Positions 1 through 8,275 are shown, counted from the first letter of the stretch. The stretch: DNA of 64,000 nucleotides from an uncultured Prevotellaceae bacterium (GCA_902774815.1 CACYJV010000005.1:1-64000), one strand, 5' to 3'. Numbers and translations: made by a program. Notes: generated by a model from the sequence alone, not told the origin.

Positions 1-1
1 C

Positions 2-694
2 TATGGCAACGCATCATTCTATATCTCAGAAGATGGAACAGAGAACGGCGAGTTCTATTGCTTCCGCGTACTATATCTTGGTAATAAGAAGTTCGCCGCA
101 GGCCAGACCGACATTAAGGTCGGCGATGAGGTCATTGTGTGTGGTCAACTGATGAACTACCGCGGTAACACGCCTGAAACAGTGGCAGGCAAGGCCTACC
201 TCTACTCGCTCAACGGCAAGACCGAAGACGGTGGCGGCGGAGGCGGTGAAACGCCTGCCGGCAACGTCACGAAGACCGTCGATGGTGCAGTGGTTACGCT
301 GGTAGTTGCCGGTGCAACTGAAGGCAACAAGGTCACCGTTGATCTGAATGCACAGGGCTGGGAGAGCGGTAAGGCCGTTGACCCCGCTACCATCACCCTC
401 GCTGACGGCACGAAGATCACCTTCGCAAAGGGCGAGGGTAGCAACACGCCTGCCTACTATGAGGCTACAAAGGGTGTTCGCGTCTATGCCAAGAACACCA
501 TCACCATCAGCGGTAAGGCCGTGGCCAAGGTTGTGCTGAATTGCGACACTTACAACAACACCAACTACACGGGCAATAGTACGCTTTACGGTTCGGCCAG
601 CGGTACAACGTTCACCATCTGTAACGAGCACAGCGAAGCCAAGGGCGGCGACCAGCTGCGCGTGCAGATGATTGAAATCACCTACGCTCAATAA
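2..694 (+). CDS. Secreted OB-fold-like protein, C-terminal part (5' end outside window)
   Basis: The reading frame is open from base 2 to the TAA at 692-694, giving 230 visible residues; the start lies to the left of the window. The first 70 or so residues (FYISEDG, YCFRVLYLGNKKF, VGDEVIVCGQLMNYRG, AYLYSLNG) look like the OB-fold domain common in secreted Bacteroidales lipoproteins. A Gly-rich linker at about residues 75-85 leads to a second beta-rich region of unknown fold that ends in EITYAQ. The function is unknown. Export is inferred from the family because the signal peptide is not visible. A strong terminator follows directly. Confidence 0.7.
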   Translation, partial: YGNASFYISEDGTENGEFYCFRVLYLGNKKFAAGQTDIKVGDEVIVCGQLMNYRGNTPETVAGKAYLYSLNGKTEDGGGGGGETPAGNVTKTVDGAVVTLVVAGATEGNKVTVDLNAQGWESGKAVDPATITLADGTKITFAKGEGSNTPAYYEATKGVRVYAKNTITISGKAVAKVVLNCDTYNNTNYTGNSTLYGSASGTTFTICNEHSEAKGGDQLRVQMIEITYAQ

Positions 695-719
695 GGAGCC
701 ATAGGCTCATCGCTCATAA

Positions 720-763
720 GAATCGGGTGGCGACTCACATCGCTGCCCGATTCCTTTTATTTT
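720..763 (+). terminator. Rho-independent terminator after the OB-fold gene
   Basis: GAATCGGG (720-727) pairs with CCCGATTC (746-753) and is followed by CTTTTATTTT. It lies 26 bases after the stop codon. Confidence 0.75.
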
Positions 764-1055
764 GGGAATAATATAGCAGATGTCACAAAGACGCCCCGCA
801 GGGGCCGCATCTCGCGACCTCGGAGAGGTCATAATATCAGCGCTCGGCCCTATGGGACGCTTGCGTAGCTTGTCGGAGCAAGAAATTCAGGTCCACTGAC
901 CTGGGGGATAGAGAATCATGTGATGAGGAAGACGACTTCGAAGATGTCGCACGTAAATATCTTCATGATTTAGCAGCCCTATACGATTGGTTTGTTTCAT
1001 TTGGTGCGACATCTCCGAAGTCTTTCTACCTCCTATAGGTCACATATATCATTCC
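764..1055. repeat. MITE-like palindromic element, copy A
   Basis: The element starts with GGGAATAATATAGCAG (764-779) and ends with an inverted version (about 1040-1055, ATATATCATTCC). Inside are a CGACCTCGGAGAGGTC palindrome, a module reading GCTCGGCCCTATGGGACGC, a CAGGTCCACTGACCTG palindrome, and a long imperfect inverted repeat whose arms are CGACTTCGAAGATGTCGCAC and GTGCGACATCTCCGAAGTC. Copy B at 5149-5579 shares these modules, some of them inverted. No transposase is present. The element occupies most of the gap between the first gene and rpmE and sits directly behind a terminator. Confidence 0.75.
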
Positions 1056-1132
1056 TTTTTTACCATGAAGGATGCCTATTTGCCTGCAAAAGCATAAAAA
1101 AGCATGGAGAAGAGCAAAATAAGCAACAAAAA

Positions 1133-1164
1133 TTTGCACAATCCGAGAAAACTTTGTACCTTTG
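1133..1164 (+). promoter_or_regulatory. Bacteroidetes-type promoter of rpmE
   Basis: TTTG at 1133-1136 and TACCTTTG at 1157-1164 are separated by 20 bases, matching the group's -33/-7 consensus. The predicted leader of about 80 bases contains a small hairpin, ATTGCGCC-TT-GGCGAAT (about 1180-1196). Confidence 0.75.
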
Positions 1165-1248
1165 CAGCCCGTAATGTGTGATTGCGCCTTGGCGAATCCG
1201 CATCAGCGACTGAAAATACATATTTAATAACAAACAATAAACGAAACA

Positions 1249-1500
1249 ATGAAAAAAGGTATTCATCCCGAAAACTATCGCCCCGTCGTGTTCCGTGACA
1301 TGTCCAACGGCGATATGTTCCTTACGAAGTCCACTGCAAAAACAAACGACACCGTGGAATTCGAAGGCGAAACTTACCCTGTGGTAAAAGTCGAAATCTC
1401 TAACACCTCTCACCCCTTCTACACGGGTAAGAGCACGCTCGTTGACACCGCCGGTCGCGTTGACCGCTTCATGAGCCGCTACGGTAAGATTAAGAAGTAA
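1249..1500 (+). CDS. rpmE: 50S ribosomal protein L31, type B
   Basis: This 83-residue protein matches ribosomal protein L31 over its full length: [15 protein letters not shown] at the start, then [12 protein letters not shown] and [11 protein letters not shown]. It lacks the Cys residues of the zinc-binding type A form, so it is type B. L31 bridges the central protuberance of the large subunit with the small subunit. The gene is monocistronic, with its own promoter and terminator. The MITE-like element lies upstream of the promoter. Confidence 0.96.
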   Translation: MKKGIHPENYRPVVFRDMSNGDMFLTKSTAKTNDTVEFEGETYPVVKVEISNTSHPFYTGKSTLVDTAGRVDRFMSRYGKIKK

Positions 1501-1522
1501 TACCACCAGTAACGATATAATT

Positions 1523-1570
1523 AAAGTGCTTTCGCGCCGTAGTTGCATATGCGGCCGATAGCACTTTTTT
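1523..1570 (+). terminator. Terminator of rpmE
   Basis: AAAGTGCT (1523-1530) pairs with AGCACTTT (1560-1567), with an inner CGCCG/CGGCC stem, and a run of T follows to 1570. Confidence 0.85.
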
Positions 1571-1609
1571 ATTTTACGAATACAAAAACCTGACGACTAC
1601 ACAAGCCCA

Positions 1610-2590
1610 ATGATGACAAAAACGAATCTAAAGCACTTCGTCCTGATGCTCATGGCTGTGCTGGCCATGGCAAGTTGCGGTGGCGACGACGACGAAAGCG
1701 GCGGAGGAGGAACACCCACTCCTACTCCATCGGCCAATGCCAACTGCAACGATGCATCGAAGAACAGCGTCTATGCACGCCTTGAGTTCCCTAAGCTCAA
1801 GGGTGGGAGCAACAACATAGTGATTGTCCACCAAGCATCGTTCGGCGTGAACTATTGCGTCGAATGGGACAGCGACCTGCGCCCTGCCGGATGGAATGCT
1901 GAAGGTTCGCTGCGCGCCCAGCGTTGGTCGTGCTACCAGATGCACGCGGGCAACACCAGCAATGCCACCGACCGCAAGCCTCGCGACACGAGCGGCGAGT
2001 TCAGTGAATATCCTAACGATCCTGACCTGCCTGCACGCTACCACTTCACGGAAGACCCCTATTGGGGCACCGGCTACGACCACGGGCACATCATCGCTTC
2101 TGCCGACCGTGCCTATTCCTACAACAACAAGGCCAACATGCAGACGTTCTACATGACCAACATGCAGCCGCAGGTGAATGGCTTTAATTCGAAGGTTTGG
2201 GCAACGATGGAGGCTCAGGTGCGCCGATGGAACTCCAACAGTTTCCGCGACACGCTCTACGTGGTGAAGGGTGGCACCATTGACCGTAGCGATCAGATCA
2301 TCACCACCATCGGCCGCGGCCAGAACAAGATTCCCGTGCCGAAGTTCTTCTTCATGGCCCTGCTTTGCAAGAAAGGCAGCAACAACACATCGGGCGGCTA
2401 TCGTGCCCTGGGCTTCTGGATACAGCATAAGTCGAACAGCAGCGCCGACCTGCGCCCCTACGTTGTGAACATCGACGAACTGGAACAGCTGACCGGCATA
2501 GACTTCTTCTGCAACCTGCCCGACAAGTTCGAGAACGTTGTCGAGTCGTTGCCGCAGGAGCAGGTTCGGCGAGCATGGAACCTTGAATAA
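1610..2590 (+). CDS. Secreted DNA/RNA non-specific endonuclease (lipoprotein)
   Basis: This 326-residue lipoprotein has a signal peptide ending in the lipobox MASC (Cys 23), followed by an acidic/Gly/Pro linker (residues 25-42). The rest matches the DNA/RNA non-specific endonuclease family (NUC1). The catalytic segment reads YDHGHIIASADR, whereas most members have D-R-G-H; the metal-ligand Asn lies in TFYMTNMQPQ. Late segments such as VPKFFFMALL also fit. It probably degrades extracellular nucleic acid from the outer membrane. The start could be either of two adjacent ATG codons (1610 or 1613). A perfect palindrome follows and separates it from the convergent gene. Confidence 0.87.
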   Translation: MMTKTNLKHFVLMLMAVLAMASCGGDDDESGGGGTPTPTPSANANCNDASKNSVYARLEFPKLKGGSNNIVIVHQASFGVNYCVEWDSDLRPAGWNAEGSLRAQRWSCYQMHAGNTSNATDRKPRDTSGEFSEYPNDPDLPARYHFTEDPYWGTGYDHGHIIASADRAYSYNNKANMQTFYMTNMQPQVNGFNSKVWATMEAQVRRWNSNSFRDTLYVVKGGTIDRSDQIITTIGRGQNKIPVPKFFFMALLCKKGSNNTSGGYRALGFWIQHKSNSSADLRPYVVNIDELEQLTGIDFFCNLPDKFENVVESLPQEQVRRAWNLE

Positions 2591-2630
2591 ACGAAAGAGG
2601 GACGCACCACGTGGTGCGTCCCTCATTCGT
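2591..2630. terminator. Bidirectional terminator, perfect 28-bp palindrome
   Basis: GAGGGACGCACCAC is followed directly by its exact reverse complement (2597-2624), and the flanks ACGAA/TTCGT extend the pairing. It lies between two convergent genes. Confidence 0.75.
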
Positions 2631-2644
2631 ATTTGCAAGTCAGC

Positions 2645-3220
2645 TTATTTTGTTCTAAGGATGCGCTTGCCTACGGCTTGCGTTGCCACCTCGGTATCAG
2701 CCTCGAGGCCGTTGGGCTTGGCGTAGTAGTAGTCGCCATAGTCGTCCCAGCCATAGTAGTAATTGTTCCAGTTGGGCGAATCTACATGGCGCAGGCGGAA
2801 GTCCACACGGCTCTCACCATCGTAGATAGTGCCGCTGAAGTAGTTGTCTGAGAGCCTGTAGTGCTCAATCCAGAGCGTGGTGCGCTCCTCGCGGAAGTAA
2901 ACTTCAATGACGCCATTCCTGACAGCCCAGTCGATGTGATTGGCCACATAGTCGCGGCCCCAGGGAGCGTTGCGATAGTAATCCACCCAGTAGCCCGAAC
3001 CCGACGAGTAGTAGTAAGGATCGCGCAGGAAGCATATTTCGCTGCTGGTGGCATCGTAGGTACGGCCGTCCCATTCCGACGACATATACATATTGCCTTG
3101 CCATGTGCCTTCAAGGGTGTAAGCGATGTAGTCGTCATCGTCCCAATCGCAACTGGCGAGCGACATGCTGAGCATGGCCACCAGTGCCATTGCCAGCGTT
3201 TTTGTCCAGATCTTCTTCAT
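2645..3220 (-). CDS. Small lipoprotein, Tyr/Trp/Asp-rich, unknown function
   Basis: This 191-residue protein has a typical signal peptide (MKKIWTKTLAMAL) and the lipobox LASC near residue 24, followed at once by DWDDDD. The mature part is rich in Tyr, Trp and Asp and carries a LEGTWQGNMY segment, reminiscent of small lipocalin-like Bacteroidales lipoproteins. I do not recognise a specific family. It has its own promoter and faces the nuclease gene. It is probably anchored in the periplasm or on the cell surface. Confidence 0.8.
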   Translation of the reverse strand: MKKIWTKTLAMALVAMLSMSLASCDWDDDDYIAYTLEGTWQGNMYMSSEWDGRTYDATSSEICFLRDPYYYSSGSGYWVDYYRNAPWGRDYVANHIDWAVRNGVIEVYFREERTTLWIEHYRLSDNYFSGTIYDGESRVDFRLRHVDSPNWNNYYYGWDDYGDYYYAKPNGLEADTEVATQAVGKRILRTK

Positions 3221-3306
3221 AGTGGTAGTCTCCTATACGTTTGTTATTTGTTCTTGAATATGTTGTTTTGTCTCTCCATCGGGAACGTTTGTCTCGATTT
3301 CTGTTG

Positions 3307-3337
3307 CAAAGATAGTGTTTTTCGACGTGACGACAAA
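3307..3337 (-). promoter_or_regulatory. Promoter of the small lipoprotein gene
   Basis: On the minus strand the -7 box is TATCTTTG (3314-3307) and the -33 TTTG (3337-3334) is 19 bases upstream. Confidence 0.75.
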
Positions 3338-3419
3338 ACGTTTTTCCATATTCTTTCATAGGAAAATCCCTACCATTGCAGCCCGAATCCCTAATAAACA
3401 TTAAATCTTTCATCTTTCA

Positions 3420-3450
3420 TTTCTCACTTTCATCTTTTTTCGTATCTTTG
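3420..3450 (+). promoter_or_regulatory. Promoter of the peroxidase gene
   Basis: TTTC at 3420-3423 lies 19 bases before TATCTTTG at 3443-3450. The stretch 3402-3440 is a degenerate TTTCATC repeat, so the upstream element may have been supplied by a repeat. Confidence 0.65.
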
Positions 3451-3491
3451 CAGAAAGAGTATTATAACCCATTTAACAACACAGAAAAAAA

Positions 3492-4043
3492 ATGAAAACT
3501 GTTTATGATTTCGCCGTAAAGGACAGAAAAGGCAAAGACGTTTCGCTGAAAGAGTATCAGAACGAAGTGCTGCTCATCGTGAACACTGCCACGAAGTGTG
3601 GCTTCACACCGCAGTACGAAGAGCTGGAAAACCTCTACAGAAAGCACCACTCACAAGGCTTCGAGGTACTCGACTTCCCCTGCAACCAGTTCGGCCAGCA
3701 GGCACCTGGCACCGACGAAAGCATTCATGAATTCTGCAAGCTGACCTTCGGCACCGACTTCCCGCGCTTCAAGAAGGTGAAGGTGAACGGCGACGACGCC
3801 GATCCTTTGTTCAAGTTCCTGAAGGAGCAGAAGGGATTCGCCGGCTGGGATATGGAGCACCCCATCGCTCACATCCTTGACGACATGCTCTCAAAGGCTG
3901 ATCCCGACTACAAGGAGGAGCCCGACATCAAGTGGAATTTCACGAAGTTCCTCATCAACAAGAAAGGCCAGGTGGTTGCCCGCTTCGAGCCTACCGAGAA
4001 GGTTGAAAACATCGAGAAACAAATCATCGAATTGCTGAAATAA
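3492..4043 (+). CDS. gpx: Glutathione peroxidase family protein (probably thioredoxin-dependent)
   Basis: This 183-residue protein is a full-length member of the glutathione peroxidase family. The peroxidatic Cys lies in NTATKCGFTPQY, the catalytic Gln in DFPCNQFGQQ, and the Trp/Asn pair in DIKWNFTKFL. There is no signal peptide, so it acts in the cytoplasm, reducing hydroperoxides. The thioredoxin reductase gene starts 55 bases downstream on the same strand, which suggests that thioredoxin rather than glutathione is the electron donor, as in many non-selenium family members; this is an inference from context. Confidence 0.93.
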   Translation: MKTVYDFAVKDRKGKDVSLKEYQNEVLLIVNTATKCGFTPQYEELENLYRKHHSQGFEVLDFPCNQFGQQAPGTDESIHEFCKLTFGTDFPRFKKVKVNGDDADPLFKFLKEQKGFAGWDMEHPIAHILDDMLSKADPDYKEEPDIKWNFTKFLINKKGQVVARFEPTEKVENIEKQIIELLK

Positions 4044-4055
4044 CTAATAACGTTT

Positions 4056-4083
4056 GAGAATGGAGTCCAACCCCTCCATTCTC
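4056..4083 (+). terminator. Hairpin between gpx and trxB
   Basis: GAGAATGGAG (4056-4065) pairs perfectly with CTCCATTCTC (4074-4083), followed by ACTTTT. It may be a partial terminator or an RNA-stability hairpin inside the transcript. It also argues against translation starting upstream of 4099. Confidence 0.55.
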
Positions 4084-4098
4084 ACTTTTCAATTGACT

Positions 4099-5055
4099 AT
4101 GGAACATCAGAAATGCCTCATCATCGGCAGCGGTCCTGCCGGTTACACAGCCGCCATCTATGCGGGTCGGGCCAACCTTTCGCCAGTGCTCTACTGCGGT
4201 TTGCAGATGGGTGGACAGCTCACGCAGACCACTACCGTGGAGAACTTCCCCGGCTATCCAGAGGGTGTCGATGGCAATGAGATGATGATGCAGCTGCGCC
4301 AACAAGCTGAGCGCTTCGGTTGCGACATGCGCGACGGCATCATCGAAAAGGTCGACTTCTCGAAACGCCCCTACGTCGTGACAACCGACCGTGGCGTGGA
4401 GGTCGAAGCCGACACCGTCATCATAGCAACAGGCGCCTCAGCCAAATACCTTGGCCTCGACGACGAGAAGAAGTACAACGGCATGGGTGTGTCGGCATGT
4501 GCCACCTGCGACGGGTTCTTCTATCGCAAGAAGACCGTTGCCGTCGTTGGCGGTGGCGACACGGCATGCGAGGAAGCCATCTACCTGGCTCAGCTTTGCA
4601 AGAAAGTCTACATGATTGTGCGCAAGCCGTTCCTGCGCGCCAGCGACGTGATGCAGAAGCGTGTGTTCGACAACGAGAAGATTGAAGTGCTCTTCGAGCA
4701 CAACACGCTGGGCCTTTATGGCGAAGACGGCGTGGAGGGTGCTCACGTGGTGCGCCGCAAGGGCGAACCCGATGAGGAGCGCTACGACTTGCCCATTGAT
4801 GGTTTCTTCCTGGCTATCGGCCATAAACCCAACACCGATGTATTCCGCGAGTTCGTGGCTCTCGACGAGACGGGCTACATCCGCACCATCGATGGAACGC
4901 CTCGCGTGGCTTCTGCAGCCGACCCGACGAAGGCACTGCCCGGCGTTTTTGCCGCTGGCGACTGTGCCGACCCCGTCTATCGGCAGGCCATCGTGGCCGC
5001 TGGCAGCGGTTGCAAGGCCGCCCTCGAAGCCGAGCGCTACCTGCAGACGCTCTGA
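4099..5055 (+). CDS. trxB: Thioredoxin-disulfide reductase
   Basis: This 318-residue flavoenzyme uses NADPH to reduce thioredoxin. Visible motifs are the FAD-binding GSGPAGYTAA near the N-terminus, the redox-active CATC in SACATCDGFF, the NADPH-binding VVGGGDTACEEA, and the C-terminal FAD motif GVFAAGDCAD. I chose the ATG at 4099 (MEHQKCLIIG) because the alternative TTG start at 4054 would run through a hairpin and add 15 residues that the family lacks. It lies behind gpx and probably forms a peroxide-defence unit with it. Confidence 0.95.
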   Translation: MEHQKCLIIGSGPAGYTAAIYAGRANLSPVLYCGLQMGGQLTQTTTVENFPGYPEGVDGNEMMMQLRQQAERFGCDMRDGIIEKVDFSKRPYVVTTDRGVEVEADTVIIATGASAKYLGLDDEKKYNGMGVSACATCDGFFYRKKTVAVVGGGDTACEEAIYLAQLCKKVYMIVRKPFLRASDVMQKRVFDNEKIEVLFEHNTLGLYGEDGVEGAHVVRRKGEPDEERYDLPIDGFFLAIGHKPNTDVFREFVALDETGYIRTIDGTPRVASAADPTKALPGVFAAGDCADPVYRQAIVAAGSGCKAALEAERYLQTL

Positions 5056-5107
5056 CGAAGTGGCATCCTTGCCCGATGGCGATGCAAAGGCATCGCCTTA
5101 ACAAACA

Positions 5108-5147
5108 AAAGCATTGACTTAGACCACTCAAGTCAATGCTTTTTCTT
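5108..5147 (+). terminator. Terminator of trxB
   Basis: AGCATTGACTT (5110-5120) pairs perfectly with AAGTCAATGCT (5130-5140), followed by TTTTCTTT. Confidence 0.9.
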
Positions 5148-5148
5148 T

Positions 5149-5579
5149 GGGAATGATATAGCAGTTTACCCACCTTCAAAATAAATGCGACCTCGGAGAG
5201 GTCCAAATTTTAACGCTCAGTCCTGCCCAAACAGAGAAGAGAGCCATGAATAATGCGACCTCGGAGAGGTCCAAATTTCAGAAACCCCAGGTCTACTGAC
5301 CTGGGGACAGAGGGTCATGTGATGAGGAAGACGACTTCGAAGATGTCGCACGTAAATATCTTCATGAGTTGGCAGCTCTATACGATTGGTTCGTTTCATT
5401 TGGTGCGACATCTCCGAAGTCGTTTTTTATGTTTCGGATTGCAGCTGTCCCCAGGTCAGTAGACCTGAATTTCTTGCTCCGACAAGCTACGCAAGCGTCC
5501 CATAGGGCCGAGCGCTGAAATTGCGACTTCTCCGAAGTCTTTCTACCTCCTATAGGTCAACTGATATATTATTATTCCC
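5149..5579. repeat. MITE-like palindromic element, copy B
   Basis: It begins GGGAATGATATAGCAG (5149-5164) and ends with an inverted counterpart (CTGATATATTATTATTCCC, 5561-5579). It contains two CGACCTCGGAGAGGTC palindromes, the arms CGACTTCGAAGATGTCGCAC and GTGCGACATCTCCGAAGTCG around a core of about 50 bases shared with copy A, and the GCTCGGCCCTATGGGACGC module, here inverted (about 5490-5515). Like copy A it follows directly on a terminator. Short open frames inside it, on both strands, encode VRHLRS-like peptides only because of the inverted arms. Confidence 0.75.
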
Positions 5580-5616
5580 TTTTCTTTCGTAAAGCTATCG
5601 TTTGCACGCACGCGCC

Positions 5617-6573
5617 TCACTGCTGGCGCAGCTGCGTGGGCGTCACGCCGAAATGTTCCTTCACATACTTGCCGAAAAACGAGGCATTGGGGAAGCCAAG
5701 CACGCTGCACACCTCCTTGATGCTCAAGTCAGTCTGGCGCAGGTAGTAGCGAATGTCCTCCATCAGGTGCTCCGTGATCCACGCGTTGGCCGTCTTTCCC
5801 GAATTGCGCTTGCACACGGCCGAGAGGTACTTCGGCGTGATGCACAGTTCGTCGGCAAACGACTGCACGGAGCGATGCCCACACGGTTCCCTGTTGAGCA
5901 TCGAGAGGAATCGCTGGAAGATTCCCTGCGACGAATTGCGGTGCTCGCCTCGTCTGCCAGCATAGCCTTCAGCGGTTGGCTGAACCTCGGCCGTCGCACC
6001 TTCATCCGTGCCGCTACGCTCGCGCTTCATCATCTCCAGAGCCCCACACATGCCCAGCACGGCCGCCCTGACCAACGACTGTACCACTTCCCTCTTGTAG
6101 GGATTATCGCCATGCAGGTTGATGGTGATGTTTAGCATGCTGTAGAAAAGCGAAAGAAACTCAATGTCGTCAGGCGATATTGACACCACATGCTGGCGGT
6201 TGATGTAGAGCATTTCCGTCCAGATGTTCATTTTTTCGCGCAAGAAACCGTGCAGGATGCGGTCGGTCAGGAACACTGCCTTAAACGTGAAGTCGGGGCT
6301 CAGCAGCATGTTGGTAAACAGCGTGCCCGGCGGACACATCATGACCTGGTTGGCACCGAGCGTGGTAGGCTCGCCATTCACTTCCAGCTGTACGCGGCCT
6401 TTCTCACAGATGGCGATGACGTTCATCTGCATTCGTGTGGCACTGGGCTCTGAAAAGAGCTTCACGTTGTCAATCATGATGATATCATCGTCGAAATACC
6501 CCACTTGAACATCGGCCTTGAAATCTTGCTGAGCCTCTGCAATCTTGCTCAAGTATTGTTCCATTTCTCTCAT
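5617..6573 (-). CDS. AraC family transcriptional regulator
   Basis: This 318-residue protein has an N-terminal cupin-like sensing domain (about residues 25-110, e.g. VNGEPTTLGANQVMMCPPGTLF) and a C-terminal AraC-type double HTH (about 225-318, e.g. FADELCITPKYLSAVCKR and IKEVCSVLGFPNASFFGKYVKEHFGVTP). The linker (about 190-220) is long and low in complexity. It is transcribed away from the RND efflux operon, about 260 bases apart, and is the obvious candidate regulator of that operon. A start three codons later (6564) is equally possible. Confidence 0.9.
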   Translation of the reverse strand: MREMEQYLSKIAEAQQDFKADVQVGYFDDDIIMIDNVKLFSEPSATRMQMNVIAICEKGRVQLEVNGEPTTLGANQVMMCPPGTLFTNMLLSPDFTFKAVFLTDRILHGFLREKMNIWTEMLYINRQHVVSISPDDIEFLSLFYSMLNITINLHGDNPYKREVVQSLVRAAVLGMCGALEMMKRERSGTDEGATAEVQPTAEGYAGRRGEHRNSSQGIFQRFLSMLNREPCGHRSVQSFADELCITPKYLSAVCKRNSGKTANAWITEHLMEDIRYYLRQTDLSIKEVCSVLGFPNASFFGKYVKEHFGVTPTQLRQQ

Positions 6574-6837
6574 CTCTACGCGTATATATATTAAATAATG
6601 TCAGTTTCGGATGTCCACATCCTCGCTTTTCGGTTGCAAAGATGTAAAAAAAAGCCGAAACAACAATGTTCGTTATTGCCCTATTTTCGTTCAAAAATTC
6701 TACTTTATACCTTATTTGCACTAAAAAAGGAATAAAAGAACATCGAAATCTAAGAATTATTTGCCATCTTTGCACTCGTTTCGAACACACTGACGCGTTC
6801 GAAAACCTACAAGACATAAGAAAACAACATTTTGACA

Positions 6838-7983
6838 ATGAAAATCAATAGTGCATTATTGCTGCTGGCAATGGCTGTTGTCGGCACCGCATGTGGAAGC
6901 AAGAACGAAAGTAAGCCAAAGCCGCCCACGCAGGTGAAGACCGAAGTGGTGGTGGCAGGTGGCCAGATGTCGGACCAGACCTACGTGGGCATCGTCGAGG
7001 AAAACGAAGCCACTGCCGTGAGCTTCACGGGCATGGGCGTGGTGAAACGCGTGCTCGTCAGCGAAGGACAAGCCGTAGGGCGTGGACAACTCTTGGCCGT
7101 GATGGACGACACGCAGGCACGCAACGTGCTGACGGGTGCCGAGGCACAGATGGCACAAGCCGAGGACGCACTCAAGCGTTACGGTATGCTACACGATGCA
7201 GGGTCGTTGCCCGAGGCGCAGTGGGTGGAAATCCAGAGCAAGGTGGCACAAGCGCGGTCGCAGCTGGCTGTGGCCAGGAAGAACCTCGCCGACTGCCGGC
7301 TCGTGGCTCCCGTCAGTGGCATCATCGGACGCCAGCAGGTGAAGGCAGGCGAGACGGCCATGCCCTCGCAAGCCATTGTGACCATCATGGATGTTTCGCG
7401 CGTGAAGGTGCGGGCATCGGTACCTGAAGCCGAGATGAACGCCATCACGCCTCACACGCCCTCGATGATCATCGTCGAAGCAGCGGGCAAGAAGGTCAGT
7501 GGCGGACGTATTGAGAAGGGCGTAGTGGCCGATGCCATGACACACACCTACGACATTCGCATCAATGTTCCTAACGGCGACCGCAAGCTTCTGCCAGGCA
7601 TGGTGGCACAGGTGAGGATGAGGACCCAAAAGGCCGCCACCCCAAAACCCACCCCAGCCCTCCCGAGGGGAGGGAGCTTAGATACTCCTTCTGATGGCGG
7701 CACAACCAGTATAACTCCGGATACAAAGGCTAATCAATCGCCCCTTCCCTCGGGAGGGGAAGGGGGTGGGTTCTACCTGCCCATCACCTCCGTTCAGCGT
7801 CGCCCCGACGGGTCGTTGTTCGTGTGGACGGTCGACAACCAGAAGAAAGCTCATCGCACAGCGGTCACCGTGGGTGCCACGCAAGGCAATCGCATCAGCA
7901 TCCTCAGTGGCATCACGGCCAGTCAGCGCGTCGTCACCGAAGGCTATCAGAAACTGAGTGAAGGAACGGAAGTGAAGTTCTAG
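6838..7983 (+). CDS. Efflux RND transporter periplasmic adaptor subunit (HlyD/MFP family)
   Basis: This 381-residue lipoprotein (lipobox GTAC, then GSKNESKPKPP linker) is the periplasmic adaptor of a tripartite efflux pump. Family segments are VVKRVLVSEGQAVGRGQLLA, the helical hairpin around residues 90-145, LVAPVSGIIGRQQVKAGE and the C-terminal GNRISILSGI. An extra low-complexity stretch of 41 codons (7648-7770) interrupts it just before FYLPITSVQRRPDG, at the junction to the membrane-proximal domain; see the repeat entry. It is the first gene of the adaptor-pump-TolC operon and is divergent from the AraC regulator. I chose the ATG at 6838; the codons upstream would lengthen the signal peptide only slightly. 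Confidence 0.93.
   Translation: MKINSALLLLAMAVVGTACGSKNESKPKPPTQVKTEVVVAGGQMSDQTYVGIVEENEATAVSFTGMGVVKRVLVSEGQAVGRGQLLAVMDDTQARNVLTGAEAQMAQAEDALKRYGMLHDAGSLPEAQWVEIQSKVAQARSQLAVARKNLADCRLVAPVSGIIGRQQVKAGETAMPSQAIVTIMDVSRVKVRASVPEAEMNAITPHTPSMIIVEAAGKKVSGGRIEKGVVADAMTHTYDIRINVPNGDRKLLPGMVAQVRMRTQKAATPKPTPALPRGGSLDTPSDGGTTSITPDTKANQSPLPSGGEGGGFYLPITSVQRRPDGSLFVWTVDNQKKAHRTAVTVGATQGNRISILSGITASQRVVTEGYQKLSEGTEVKF
7648..7770. repeat. In-frame GC-rich palindromic element inside the efflux adaptor gene
   Basis: The element runs from CCCACCCC (7648-7655) to GGGGTGGG (7763-7770) and contains two hairpins, CCCTCCC-GA-GGGGAGGG and CCCTTCCCTCGGGAGGGG. It is exactly 123 bases, so it adds 41 codons without a frameshift. 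The spacer phrases (GGAGCTTAGATACTCC and AAGGCTAATCA) recur in the copies within dnaX, mfd and after the beta-barrel gene. Confidence 0.75.
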
Positions 7984-8035
7984 TGTGCCAAGGCGCGGTT
8001 GAGAAGACTTCTGATGTGCCAAGGCGCGGTTGAGA
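7984..8035. repeat. 21-bp direct repeat
   Basis: TGTGCCAAGGCGCGGTTGAG is present at 7984 and again at 8015, 31 bases apart. A related palindromic stretch follows (8036-8060, AGTTCTTCGACGAGCG), which recurs inverted at about 24565-24587. Confidence 0.7.
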
Positions 8036-8090
8036 GTAGTTCTTCGACGAGCGCAGCGGAGCAAGAAGGGAGGGTACGAAACAGTAACGT

Positions 8091-8177
8091 GTAGGGGCAG
8101 ACTCCCGTGTCTGCCCGCCATCCCCAAGCCGCAGGCAAGACACCGAAACACGGGCAGACACGGGGGTCTGCCCCTAC
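8091..8177. repeat. REP-like unit pair in inverted orientation
   Basis: The first unit (8091-8117) reads GTAGGGGCAGAC then TCCCGTGTCTGCCCG. The second (8151-8177) is its inverted version. Each unit is itself a hairpin (GGGCAGAC/GTCTGCCC) and together they can form a large cruciform. The same unit recurs at 11463, 11509, 11552, 13025, 19247, 22405, 27047 and 27115. The pair lies in the gap between the adaptor and pump genes. Confidence 0.85.
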
Positions 8178-8275
8178 AACTGGGAGCCACGAAGACCTCA
8201 ACCACAAAGAGTATTGCCTAAGTTCCTCTCTCCGCTGTGCTAAGATGGCGAGTAAAAACCAAGCGCAAAAGGTGT

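Noticed and set aside
1060-1548. Antisense open frame over rpmE
   Set aside because: It overlaps a universally conserved ribosomal gene and its terminator, with no recognisable product.
4054-4098. Upstream TTG start for thioredoxin reductase
   Set aside because: It would translate a perfect hairpin and add residues outside the conserved FAD-binding N-terminus.
5253-5462. Small open frames inside the MITE-like copy B (and 992-1174 in copy A)
   Set aside because: Both strands encode VRHLRS-like peptides because of the inverted arms; there is no initiation context and copy A differs by indels.
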